Below are positions 10,698-21,054 of a stretch of 64,000 nucleotides of DNA, in pieces. How positions within the stretch are numbered: the first letter of the stretch is position 1; each line of letters opens with the position of its first letter. The notes beneath the pieces are model-generated. The model saw only the letters and a list, made by a program, of their open reading frames with translations, was not told the DNA's origin and searched no databases. The stretch comes from Rhyacichthys aspro (taxonomy: Eukaryota > Chordata > Actinopteri > Gobiiformes > Rhyacichthyidae), in assembly GCA_036850595.1 (NCBI GenBank), contig CM072151.1, forward strand, positions 14,857,307-14,921,306, given 5' to 3'. The position numbers and the translations under genes were made by a program.

Positions 10698-11779
10698 TTA
10701 GCAGTCCTGTTTCTCAAGAGTACTTTTGATCCAGGGGAGGAACTTTGATATGTCGGTGTAGATGTTGGGAAAGTCTGGGTAGTCACAGATCCCCCGACGG
10801 TTAAAGGACACAACACCAGCTGGGATCCCGTTGCACACTAGAGGGCCGCCAGAGTCACACTGAAACCAGGAAGAGAGAGTCAGTGAGTTTCTTTAACTTA
10901 TTTAATGCAGTGGCCTTTTTTATCAGTGGATACCTGACAGAATCCCTTGTCTGTGTCGTATCCACCTGCACAGATCACGCTGTGGGGAAGGTGGCCACCC
11001 CACTTCTTCTTGCATGTGTTAGCATTGATGACTGACACAAACACCTGCTGGAGCTCACTCACAGGTGAACCATGACTTTTGACGTTGCCCCATCCAGCGA
11101 CAACACACATTTGATTATCCTGTACGCTCGTGCCCTCACTTGGAAGTTGAACGATTTGTATTTTGTCGCCCACCTGAGCTTTCCGAGACAACTGCAGGAA
11201 CAGATTTTAAATGTTTAATCCAGCAACCACTGGCTCTATCCGTATAACAAGTGTCTTTTAGTACGTACCTTAAGGAGCATGATGTCATTCCCCTTGCTGT
11301 GACTCTCATAAGATGGGTGTCTGCATTGCTTCACATCATATCTCATATCATTGTTAGCGTATTTAAGATTGTGTGCGCCGAGAACCACATGTGTTGCCCT
11401 AAAATAAAATGAGAGATAGTCAGATTTCGTCATGAGCTGCTTTAAAGCTCACAGTTTACAATCATGGCTCCATATGCTGAGACTATAGAGGATTACGTAG
11501 GCTTACTTATCACAGTGTGCGGCAGTGAGCACAAAGTCTTCACTGACCAGGATGCCTCCACATATGTGCTCCCCTTTGTTCTGCACAGAGGCCATGTACA
11601 GCATCGACTGATCAGGCACCTTGCTCCCGTGAATGATCTTGGCCCCAAGTGCTGCACAAGAAAAAAAGAAGCAGCAGTTAAATCTCTGTTATATTCAGAA
11701 TATAATGAATTGTGCTCTTACTGTTATGTCCAAGATTTCCCAGAAGAAGAACCAGGAGGAGCTTGTGAAGAGGATGCAT
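10698..11779 (-). CDS. Granzyme-like S1 serine protease, paralogue B, with Cys at position 193
   Basis: Tandem paralogue of its neighbours. Exons: 11779-11722, 11651-11507, 11398-11269, 11191-10934 and 10859-10698, phases consistent, giving 250 aa. A signal peptide (MHPLHKLLLVLLLG) is followed by mature IIHG at 25. His65 (LTAAHC), Asp106 (NDIMLL) and Ser200 are present, so the triad is intact. The active-site loop reads CDSGGP instead of GDSGGP: exon 5 begins TGT where the paralogues have GGT or GGG. This changes Gly193 (oxyanion hole) to Cys198. The pocket is Gly189, Phe190, Asn216, Asn226, and the C-terminus is STLEKQDC. No stop, frameshift or splice defect is seen, so it is an intact gene whose catalytic efficiency is in doubt. 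The leader and propeptide (LGAKIIHG) resemble paralogue A (LGSVIVNG). Confidence 0.93.
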
Positions 11780-11814
11780 GTTGGCAGCAGACTGTTTTTT
11801 GGACTGTTAAGACC

Positions 11815-11822
11815 CTTTTATA
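11815..11822 (-). promoter_or_regulatory. TATA box of protease paralogue B
   Basis: TATAAAAG on the minus strand about 36-43 bases upstream of the ATG at 11779, with a CAGCTG E-box immediately upstream. It mirrors the paralogue A promoter. Confidence 0.7.
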
Positions 11823-12083
11823 CAGCTGTTGATCTCAGTAACTGATTTTCATCCTTATCACTGCACATGCCACCTCCTTTTGGTAGTTGGCATCTTCTTC
11901 TAAATTAAATATCTGTGTATCTGTTGCAGATAGCTTATGAAGTCTTCATGCTGTCAGAATTCAAATCAATGTTTTTTTGAAAATAGAATCATTTCTAAAA
12001 CCGGTGAAATGTTACATGTGCATGTTAGTGTGTATTAATGGGAACAGTCTGATCCACATCTCTATCATCATAGTGCAAAGTGC

Positions 12084-12178
12084 AAATAATAATAATAATA
12101 ATGATAATAATGTTGTTTGATATTTTTAACATAATAATAAAATAATAACAATAATAATGATAATAATAAAATTACAAT
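12084..12178. repeat. AAT/AATAATG microsatellite tract
   Basis: Imperfect (AAT)n runs broken by GATAAT and a TTGTTTGATATTTTT interruption. Simple sequence without coding potential. Confidence 0.85.
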
Positions 12179-12412
12179 AAAAACAGTTTAATTTGTAATC
12201 TTTTTAAATATTTTTTTTCTATTTTTTTTTTTTTTTTTACTTTAATACTTTGATCATGTATACCAAAGCAGGATATACTTGCAGTCTAATCTATTCATAT
12301 TAATGCAAATGTAGTGAAATAAGCTACTATTATGTTATATACTGCTGTTTTTAGTTACATAAATGTAGTGTGTGATTTAAAACAATAATTTTCCACACAT
12401 CATTTTCAATGC

Positions 12413-12418
12413 TTTATT
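12413..12418 (-). terminator. polyadenylation signal of protease paralogue C
   Basis: AATAAA on the minus strand about 80 bases past the stop of the gene. Confidence 0.5.
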
Positions 12419-12499
12419 GGTTTCTTATGTCAAAAGTGTTGCTGAATGGCCAGCATACTCAAAAGACAAGGAAGAAAGATGTCCCTCATGTCGTAATAT

Positions 12500-13697
12500 T
12501 TAACAGTCGCTTTGTTTGAGTGTACTTTTGATCCAAGGAAGGAAATTTCTCATGTCTGTGTAAGCATTGGGGTAATTTGGGTAGTCACAGATGCCTAAAT
12601 AATTGAACGACACAACACCAACTGCTGTCCCGTTGCACACCAGAGGCCCACCAGAATCCCCCTGTGAGAAGAAAGAATGTGATTGAAAAAAAAAGCCACA
12701 GACGACTTTAAAATCTATTAAAACACACACCTGACAGAATCCTTTGTCTGTGTTGTATCCACCTGCGCAGATGACCTCTTCAGGAAGGTAAACTCCGACC
12801 TTAGCCCACAGAGCCCCACACACCTCCTGGTTGACGATGGACACATTGGTCACTCTCAGGTCGCGTGATCCAAGGCCGTTTGTTTTTGTCATCCCCCATC
12901 CAGCGACACTGCACTTTGCATTTTCCATAAGCTTCATCGAATTTTGTGGTAATGGAACTGGTTTGAGGGGAGCTTTCCGAGACAGCTGGGTATCATCAGA
13001 AATATTAGACAGTCGCTTTTCTAGCCACCGTTTTTGAAAGATGCATGGCTACTTACTTTCAGCAGCATGATGTCACGGCCGTGAGGAATATTTTCATATA
13101 ATGGATATTTGCATTTCTTTATTTCGTATCTCATTGTTTCATCATCAACTTTATCAAGATTGTGACTGCCAAGAACAACACTTTGGGGATCACTAGGAAA
13201 AATCATAGAAAATAGATTTGGTTCATCTTAGGCTTTGCAAAGACACAATGATTTAGTCAAAGTAAAAATAATAAGCTAGAAAAAATATGAGTCATATCAC
13301 AAAGCCTGAGAAGTATCATTGCAAGTGTTTACAAAAATGTGTAAAGTTACAATGAAACCCAGAGATAAAAGCCTAGTAAATGTTTGAGTGAAGAGGGTAT
13401 TTCCAGTAAAACTCACCCGTGTTCACAGTGTGCAGCAGTGACCACAAACTCCTCACTGATGAGAAAGCCTCCACAGATATGGTCACCATCACCCGTCTGC
13501 ACTGAGACCATGTACTGCATTATCTCCTCTGGGGCTTTTTCACCGTTAATGATTTTACCACCAAACGCTGAAACACATGAGCAAAAACAAAATTCACAAT
13601 GAGCAAATTACCTGAAGAACTGATATTAATCCGATAACTCACCATTTTCTTTGACCAAAATCAGAAGAAAAAGCAGGATGTTATGCAGACTGTGCAT
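12500..13697 (-). CDS. Granzyme-like S1 serine protease, paralogue C
   Basis: Third granzyme/duodenase-like gene of the array. Exons: 13697-13643, 13567-13417, 13192-13057, 12985-12731 and 12661-12500, giving 252 aa. A hydrophobic leader (MHSLHNILLFLLILV) is followed by mature IING at 24. The triad is His65 (VTAAHC), Asp109 (RDIMLL) and Ser202 (GDSGGP, normal Gly193). The pocket is Gly189, Phe190, Asn216, Asn226. The C-terminus ends STLKQSDC, close to paralogue B, and GICDYPxxPN is shared by B and C only, so these two are the most recent duplicates. The last intron is only 69 nt, in frame and stop-free, so an uninterrupted ORF spans exons 4 and 5; splicing is nonetheless supported by GT-AG ends and by the paralogues. 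The promoter has only a weak TTAAAA at 13782-13787. Confidence 0.93.
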
Positions 13698-14831
13698 GTT
13701 TAGAAGCCCTCGTCGTAGATTGTGTTGTCCTCTTTGTTCATCAGCCTGGATGCTGTGCTGCGGTGACCTCTGTTTCACTTGTTTTAAGCCTCATCCTCTG
13801 CTTTGGTGTAACAGGGCTGTGACAGACAGGATGTCAGTGCAGACATGTAGCTGTTCTATTAAAGAGCGAGCAGCACTGTTCAGTTACATCTTTGGCATTA
13901 TTTTACTCTGTGTGAATGGTCTCTCTGTCCTACGTTCATCCTCCAAAGATTTTGTGCATGCTAACTTAAAACTCTTTAGTTGCGTTTTGGATTTCGGAGA
14001 TGGTTTCTAAACCTTTATGAATTAAATGATCAAGAGGTGTCAGGACTGGGTGCGCCATTAGCACACCATTAAGAGCATTTCGTTAATATAAGGTCAATAC
14101 ATGCTCAGCAAAAGTGTTTGTACTGTCTCTGCCTATTAAGTTGCTATATTACTTCCCTTTCACTCCTACACATCCACCAATAACTAAAACCTCAGCATTT
14201 AGATCAGTCTGACCTTATTATCTGCTTAGACTGTGTTTGATTTCAACAACTACTAAAAAACTACTACTACTACTATGTTAAAACCATACCGACATACATG
14301 TAAAAGTGGATTGCTATTGGTAAGAATATATGGTTTACACTTTACATCCACACCAAATAAAAAAAAACGTTGAGTAAACCTCACTCTTATAGACCTCTCA
14401 CAAATCATGGTGGATCTGCTCAGCTTTGTGCAATCATCATGTGTGTCATCATCTCACTGAAAAGACCTTACACAACTTAGAAATGGTTCAGTGTTCATCA
14501 GATTATGTATGTGTGCATTTTATCAGCTGTCAGTGGTTTAGAGTTGAACAGATATATGCTTTTTTATCATCCTTTGCTCAAAAACATACACCACCAGATA
14601 AGTAAATATCATTTCTGACATGACGAACGCCATGACCTTGGTGAACTTCTGCAGTGTTGTGTGCAGCATCCATCTTACATCCATATGTCGGAGAGTTGTT
14701 GATCACTGTAGTACTGACTGCTCGGATGCCATGCTTTAGAGTGGCACCAATCATGTGACAGGCTGGTGAAGTTTACTTGGGTTAGTAGTGATGAAATTAC
14801 ATTATTATCTTTGAAGTTCACGCAATTTTCA

Positions 14832-14848
14832 CCATGAGGGGGCGCCAC
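14832..14848 (+). promoter_or_regulatory. CTCF-like binding site
   Basis: CCATGAGGGGGCGCCAC closely matches the CTCF core (CCA-N-N-AGGGGGCGC). It lies between the immune protease array and the fgf22 regulatory domain. Confidence 0.5.
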
Positions 14849-17800
14849 TTGACTATGAGTACAACTAATGTAAATGTAAGGAACTGCAGTAGCAATTTTT
14901 AAAAATATACAGGAATTCTGATATAGACAAAAGTCAGCTAAAAATAAATAAGGAAGGCTAAGGCATTATAAACTGGCGAGGCCTGTTTCAAAAATGACCC
15001 AGTTTAAGCAGAATTAGCGCTAGTTTCACCTCAGAATCTGCAGCCAGTTTAACATCTGTAATCTTTCTACCCAGTGTCTTTTTCCAGGAACGTGATCACA
15101 GGTTCATGGCAGCGGAGCAACTTGTCGGGCTCATTAAATAACACAGACCAAAGTTTTAATCCAATAAAAACTCTTTCCTCTGCTTCATTTCAGACACCTT
15201 TACCGGAAAAGAAATGTTCTATTTAGGAAACACATCCACCTGCTAATCTTTACAGTGAAAAAGTGCTGTGTGTTTTAGAAATATCACCATGCCTCCGGTG
15301 ACAGAACACAGAGGTTGTCTGGTTGCGCTGGCATGAGGATTACTTCACACTAGAGGGTTGGACGGCCTGGGCAGATGGGGTTTAGAAGTGCTCAAACTTT
15401 ACATGAAGCTGCCCTGACTTTGGTCTTTTATAGTCAAAGACAAGCTCATGATGTCGTCTGGGATGTGGGCCAACATGTGGCTGTGGGGAACATCAACATC
15501 AACAAACTGTGGAGAAAAAGATGTGCTCATGCTCTTTGCTCCATGTCATCCTGTTACATAGAATACAAGCTAAGTTGGCAACTGTCACTTAAACAGACTG
15601 AACCGGATTTTTTTATTTATTTTTTCTAGTCGAGAAAAAGACGGGAAAAATGGTTTAAACCCCAAATATTATATTGTAAAAGCAATAATTTGTGAAAAAA
15701 CAGGCGTCATGATGCCATCTACTGTTTATTACAAGGGATTTTAATAGATGAGAAGCTCTATTCAGGAACAGAAAACCTTGGCCAATCACATGCTCGAAAA
15801 AGGAGTGCTCCCATTGGTCGACACCGGCTTGTCATATGACATTCCAGGAAGTGGATTTTCAGCGCTGAGTATGTCTTTTAACACAGAGAAACAGCTAAAA
15901 AAAAGAAAAAACATCAACAGAGAAAAGGGAGGCAACGTAAAAGCTGATAAATATTGTCAATTCAACAATGTAGTGTCTAACAAGGCAGAGATAATTGCCA
16001 TCTTTGTGCTAAAGTCGCAGCTAAGCTAATGCTAAGTGAACACTAGGCTCATGTAGACTGTAAACTTCAGTTTGGAGAAATGTATTAGTATTTTGTGAAG
16101 GAAAAATGTATTTTATATATTATATATTATTAATATTTATTTTTTGAATAAAAGAAAAGCAGGAGACAGCTGTTAGTGGCTGTTTGGAGTTAGTGGACTC
16201 TGAGGCAAGGAAAAAGAAAATCAGTTAGAGGAGCTTTAAGGCAAAATGGCCATTGAAGCTGTATCCATTCATTCAATTCGCAAAATGAAATGGGTCTTGG
16301 ATCCCTTTCCTTCATGGTAATTTGCATTCAGTAGAGACCCTTTTAGTATTTGGTAAACAACATAATCTGTGTGCGCTATTTTGTGTTGAAGGTTAAGCTG
16401 ACTCCAATGCCTTTTAACTGGACGAATTAGCATTAGCCAGTAATTTGTGCAAAAGCTCATTTTTTATTTTATTTATTTTTTTACATTAAATAGTAGCAAT
16501 TAGCGCTAAAAAAACTAAAGGCCCCATGCTGTAAGTCACTAAAATCATATGTTATGCTGTACAGAAAGCTACAGAAGCATTGTGTATCACAATACAATAC
16601 AGATTCAGATTGTGAATTCTTCTTTAATAAGTGAACTTTGACTGATGAAAATCAACTACCAGATCTGTGTAATATTACTTAATTTCTGCCTGCATGGTTT
16701 GGTTGTGCAACTACAGTAAGTTACAGCTAGCATGCTAAAACATACATTCCTTTAGCACTGTTGCATCTTTCTCTCATTAACAATATACACAATGAAGTCA
16801 CTTATGGAAGGGTGTGTCTAAAATGGGTCATGCATTATGCCATGCTTCATCTTAATCAGCTAGATATGTATTTAGGAGTTAGTGATAGTTTATCAGTTGG
16901 TTCTGCACCCTTGTTTGCTAGGCTACATGGTAGTGTCATACAATTTAAGCTTAATTGTTAGCAACTCTGAGGTGGATAGAATCAATAGCAATAATTGCCA
17001 ATATATTTTTATGATCCATTATAGGTGACCCAACCTTCAGAACGCTTGGCTTTTAGGACAGGCCTCCACATATAGACCTATACACTATGTGCTAATGTAC
17101 ATTCAGTAATTGAAAGACAAAAAAGGAATAGATGTATCAGTAACTTTACCAAAACTGGTAATGTTTTTGCTCACCAATATCACTCTAACAAATTGAGTCC
17201 TGTTTCCGTGCATCTCTTCCCCGGTCCCCTGGTGTCTGGCACAGCTGCAGGCATCCTGAGAATGCCCGACATGGGGTTGGACCGCTCGGCACCACATACC
17301 TGCGGCGTGGCAAAGAGGGACTTCTAGGGAAAAGTGGCCGGTGTGCCACTCAGCAGCTCTGTCTCATGTGTAGTGAGTGGATTTAGATGTGGACACTAAT
17401 CCAGTCAGTGATGAGAAGGCCTCAGACTGAGGGCTGCTGTGAGCTGCCAACACTGTCAGCACACCGTTCAGCCAGAACACAAAAGCAACAACACTCCACT
17501 TCAAAGGTAACTTCATAAAATACTTTCCTTTACAGGTATTTGACTGTGGTAAATCAGTTTCTTCACATCTTTCCTGTTTTTTGTCTCATGAAATATGTCA
17601 GCCACTGGGAAAAGTCTCTCCTCTTCTATCTTTTGTCTCTCTCTACCTTTCATTATTTACTGGAATTTACCTGTAGGTCACAGCCACAGACGTCAATAGA
17701 CATCACACACTGTACCATGAAAATTTTATTTGCTAATAGCCTGATTAGAAACCCACACATTTTTATATTTCAAAATATGATTAAGTAAATAACATTCATA

Positions 17801-18042
17801 TGCTTCCATGCTTCAGAGTCCTTTGTTTTAGTGAACTGCAATAGATTACAGAATAGAGCTCGAGAAAAGAATTTCTTAAATCAAATGCAGGTGCAAATAT
17901 TTTCATGTTGTAAGTTGGGCTGTTGGACGCACGTTTTTTAATGCGCTCATTCAAATTACTGATGGTTGCTTTCCATTTTGGAAAGGCAACAATGCACCAA
18001 CACTATATAAATGACAAATTCACATTTTATAACATGTTAATA

Positions 18043-18044
<2 letters not shown>

Positions 18045-18075
<31 letters not shown>
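18045..18075. repeat. (CA)n microsatellite
   Basis: About 15 uninterrupted CA dinucleotides. Antisense ORFs with poly-(CV) tails here are artefacts of this repeat. Confidence 0.95.
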
Positions 18076-18078
<3 letters not shown>

Positions 18079-19277
18079 AACAAACTCCAACTCATCCTTC
18101 ATCATCTCTTTAGTCCATCCATTCAGCATTATAACTCGGGCTGTTTTTGTAACAAAACAAGGCCTAATCCTAAATTCTGGGAGCTGTGAATGTGCCTCAA
18201 CAAATGGCAGACAAATGAGAAGGATTAGCAAAGGCCTGTGAAAGAGTGAAAGGTTTGCCATTGATCTACGGTGGTCCTGTTCTCTTTCAGGGCCACTCGG
18301 TTTGAAAACCCCACTGAGTAAGAGCATACAGGGCCACTCCAGAGCCCCCTAGGCCACCGAGCGACACACAACAGCCACAATTAGTCTCAGGACCTGTAAT
18401 GGCAATTCAATAAGCGCTTTAAAATTGTGCCTTAGTCCGTCTGCCACCCCGCCACCCCTCCCGTCCCTCCCATTTTCGTCTACATACATAAGATTGGTAT
18501 TATGAGTGGCGAGGGGCTCTTTTTTTTTTCTCTCTTCTCCCCTACCCACCACAGTTCTTTTCAGTCGCTGTGAGAGAAAATGACCACACAGGGTTTCAAA
18601 GGTTTCAGAGGCTGCGGTTTGTTGTCGCTGAAGCAGTGTGACTTGTGCCCCTGTAGATTTTGGCGAAGGCCCCACAAAATGGATTTCTATTATCACTCAG
18701 ATACAAATGAATTTCCTGGTATTCAAAGTAACTGTTCTTTTTTTACCACATTTTCATTGGGTCGTGCAGAAAAGTTTTATGATGCCCACATGTACCACCC
18801 GTGTTTACAGTATGTGTGTCATTTATAGAGGATCCGCGGTAGTCGCCTGGACACCTGTCACTTCCATTCCCTTAGACTCGCTTTGGGACATTCCACGTTG
18901 ATTTTGCAGTGTTTAGATTTTTCCTTTTGTTTTTGTGATCAAAGGCCGAAGCTTTTGATCAGGACTTCCAAAGGATCCCGCTCGTTTGGCTGGTGAGTGC
19001 ACTGACAGGACAGTGGTAGAGCGATGATAATTACAGCTCCTATTTGGTGTCCTTGGAACTGGCACCAGCACCAAGTCGCACCCTCAGGCCAAGAGCAAAA
19101 CAAAGATTCTTGGACAGTTTTAAAAGGAGGGCAGAGGTAGACGAGAAGACACCGAGGTCTCTGATCTGACAGGGAGGCAAGTCAATTTGAAGAACAGTCA
19201 GATAATTAGATAAGTTCACACTGTGCATGTTGTAGTAAGAAACCTCCGTGCATTACAAACAAGTTCTCGTGTGGCAA

Positions 19278-19315
19278 GCCAGACCCATACACTTTCTTGG
19301 TAAAGTGGGTCTGGG
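19278..19315. repeat. Imperfect inverted repeat, possible degraded MITE end
   Basis: CCAGACCCA at the left and TGGGTCTGG at the right form a hairpin around a short spacer, with ACTTT/AAAGT extending the stem. Similar 'GGCAAGCCAGACCC' ends are common in dispersed teleost elements. The other end cannot be delimited; an AACCAACAAGG block near 19485 pairs with CTTGTTGG near 19453. Confidence 0.35.
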
Positions 19316-20695
19316 TCTCAACTGACCAATCATAATTGTTTATCTAAAATGGGGCGGGCTTCATCCTGTGCTTTGGTTCTCTGATTGGTTGTATGTGTCC
19401 CAAATTGTGTCTTGGTTTATCCAGTTTTATTCAGAGGTAGTTTAATCTGCGCTTGTTGGTCCCGCCTCCTGGAAATCAAACTCCAACCAACAAGGACCAG
19501 ACAAAATCTTTATATAAAATTATTATAAAAATGGCTGTGTAAAGTCTTGTCTTGTAACTATCTGATAAACTAACACTAGCTAGTTTTGTGCTTTTGTGTC
19601 CATTTCATTTGAAGATTTTCAAGATTTGTTGCCAAAGATTGTATCCCCTGCAGAAAGTGTTCCCTGTACTGTCTGAAGCTTCATAAAGGAAGTGCAAGGG
19701 TCTTCATACACAGCATGTCTGAGGTCCCAATCTTACTGCGAAATGACATCAGAGTGCTCCCAGACCCCCCTTTGGACCTCTACAGTTGAACTACAGTGTA
19801 CCTTTAACACCAGTCTGACCAGACATGTACCCCACTTTATTATGTCACATAAAAGCGTGGCCTTTTATTCCCACCAAACAGACAGTATTCATCACAGCTC
19901 TCTCTGAAAAGCTTCAAGTGGCCTCCTGTCTCACTGCGGGCCTTGTCTGTGTGTAAATGACCTCTATGTAGTTCATAAAAACGCTGCTTTTCTACGACAA
20001 GGGGAGGTCCTCGGCATCAACGCCTCTCCCGCTGTGTGTTTTGTCACGATTATGATGAAGAGGGGGTCGATGTCGTAGAGGTCTGATGAAGATGTTATCT
20101 GCAAAATCCATTTATAAAAGCACTGCTAATACGGATGAAAAAGTCTTGCCAGAGGACTCAGTATGTATTCGTTTTTATTTCTTTCAAACTCAGCATGAAC
20201 CAAGGCACTCAAATATTTGAATCCTGGTTTGAAAACCGTATACATCCTGCTACTTCAGAGGCTGATAAATGGACCACCACTGTACTAATATGAAAACATG
20301 GATATGGACAGAAAGAGTATGGACTTACACAACTATGGTTTTTTCCCCTCTTTTTTAACAGGTCTAATCCAACACGAAATAGACAACAGTAACAGCGTCA
20401 TCTTCAAACAGTGAGTAGAAAATGGTTTAAATATATTACGTTCTATTAGCAACAGCCTTGTATTTAGGAGAAATGTTAGTGGACATTAAAGGTTTGTGTT
20501 GCAACAGCCGTTTGACATAGTCTGGAGGGTTAAATGGAGTAGTGTAGATGAGACACGTTGCATGACTTGTCTAGGAGATCCAGCTAGCTTAGTTTCTTTT
20601 TTGTTCATGGTGTACATAGATGTGCACTGCCAGTTAAACTCAAAATCTTGTCTCTTACCATTTGCATGTTCAAGCTTCCTTAAATTTACCTCACT

Positions 20696-20701
20696 TTTAT
20701 T
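20696..20701 (-). terminator. candidate polyadenylation signal of fgf22
   Basis: AATAAA on the minus strand about 350 bases past the fgf22 stop, the nearest exact hexamer downstream. Confidence 0.4.
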
Positions 20702-21054
20702 ATAAATGAGTTTCCTTTTTTGTTTTTTTTTTTTTTTTTTTGCTGGCAAGTGCGTTGTTGATAATCCCGGTTTTACTATGTCTTTTCAGCTCTGCAGTTT
20801 ATGGAAGGAATTGCATATTCTGTAAAGCGTAATACAGTGCACACAAACCCAAACGGACAGTAACTCTAGTCAAGCCTGAGGGTAGTATAGCTCTACTGTG
20901 TTGAACGGAATAATCATTAGAAAACAGAGTAAATAACTTAACAGTACACAATTCCACTAGCTCTACAAATGTTATAAAAACAAATGTACACTGATGCGAC
21001 GGGTGACAGGGGTAACACAAATGCGGCCGTGCGTTAACAGTTCATCGTAGGCAG

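Larger units (their letters stand above)
11780..12499. other. Intergenic spacer between protease paralogues B and C
   Basis: Contains the paralogue B promoter (TATA at 11815-11822), an AAT-rich microsatellite and long T runs near 12208-12238, and the 3' UTR of paralogue C. No coding exon seen. Confidence 0.55.
13698..21054. other. 7.4 kb gene-free region between the protease array and fgf22
   Basis: No exon is recognisable on either strand. It contains a CTCF-like site (14832-14848), a (CA)n repeat (18045-18075), a hairpin-like repeat (19278-19315) and the fgf22 3' UTR near its right edge. Blocks of more complex, higher-GC sequence at about 17190-17480 and 18330-18480 look like candidate conserved non-coding elements, but no alignment could be made. 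Short ORFs at 15375-15629 and 17103-17297 have no recognisable similarity. Confidence 0.5.

Noticed and set aside
12500..12937. Continuous 145-aa ORF as a complete protease gene
   Set aside because: It is exons 4 and 5 of paralogue C joined by an in-frame 69-nt intron; the true gene starts at 13697.
15375..15629. 84-aa plus-strand ORF in the protease-fgf22 spacer
   Set aside because: No recognisable motif, no splice context, no similarity to RNF126, FSTL3 or other expected neighbours.
18037..18327. 96-aa minus-strand ORF ending in repeated VC residues
   Set aside because: Translation of the (CA)n microsatellite; no family similarity.
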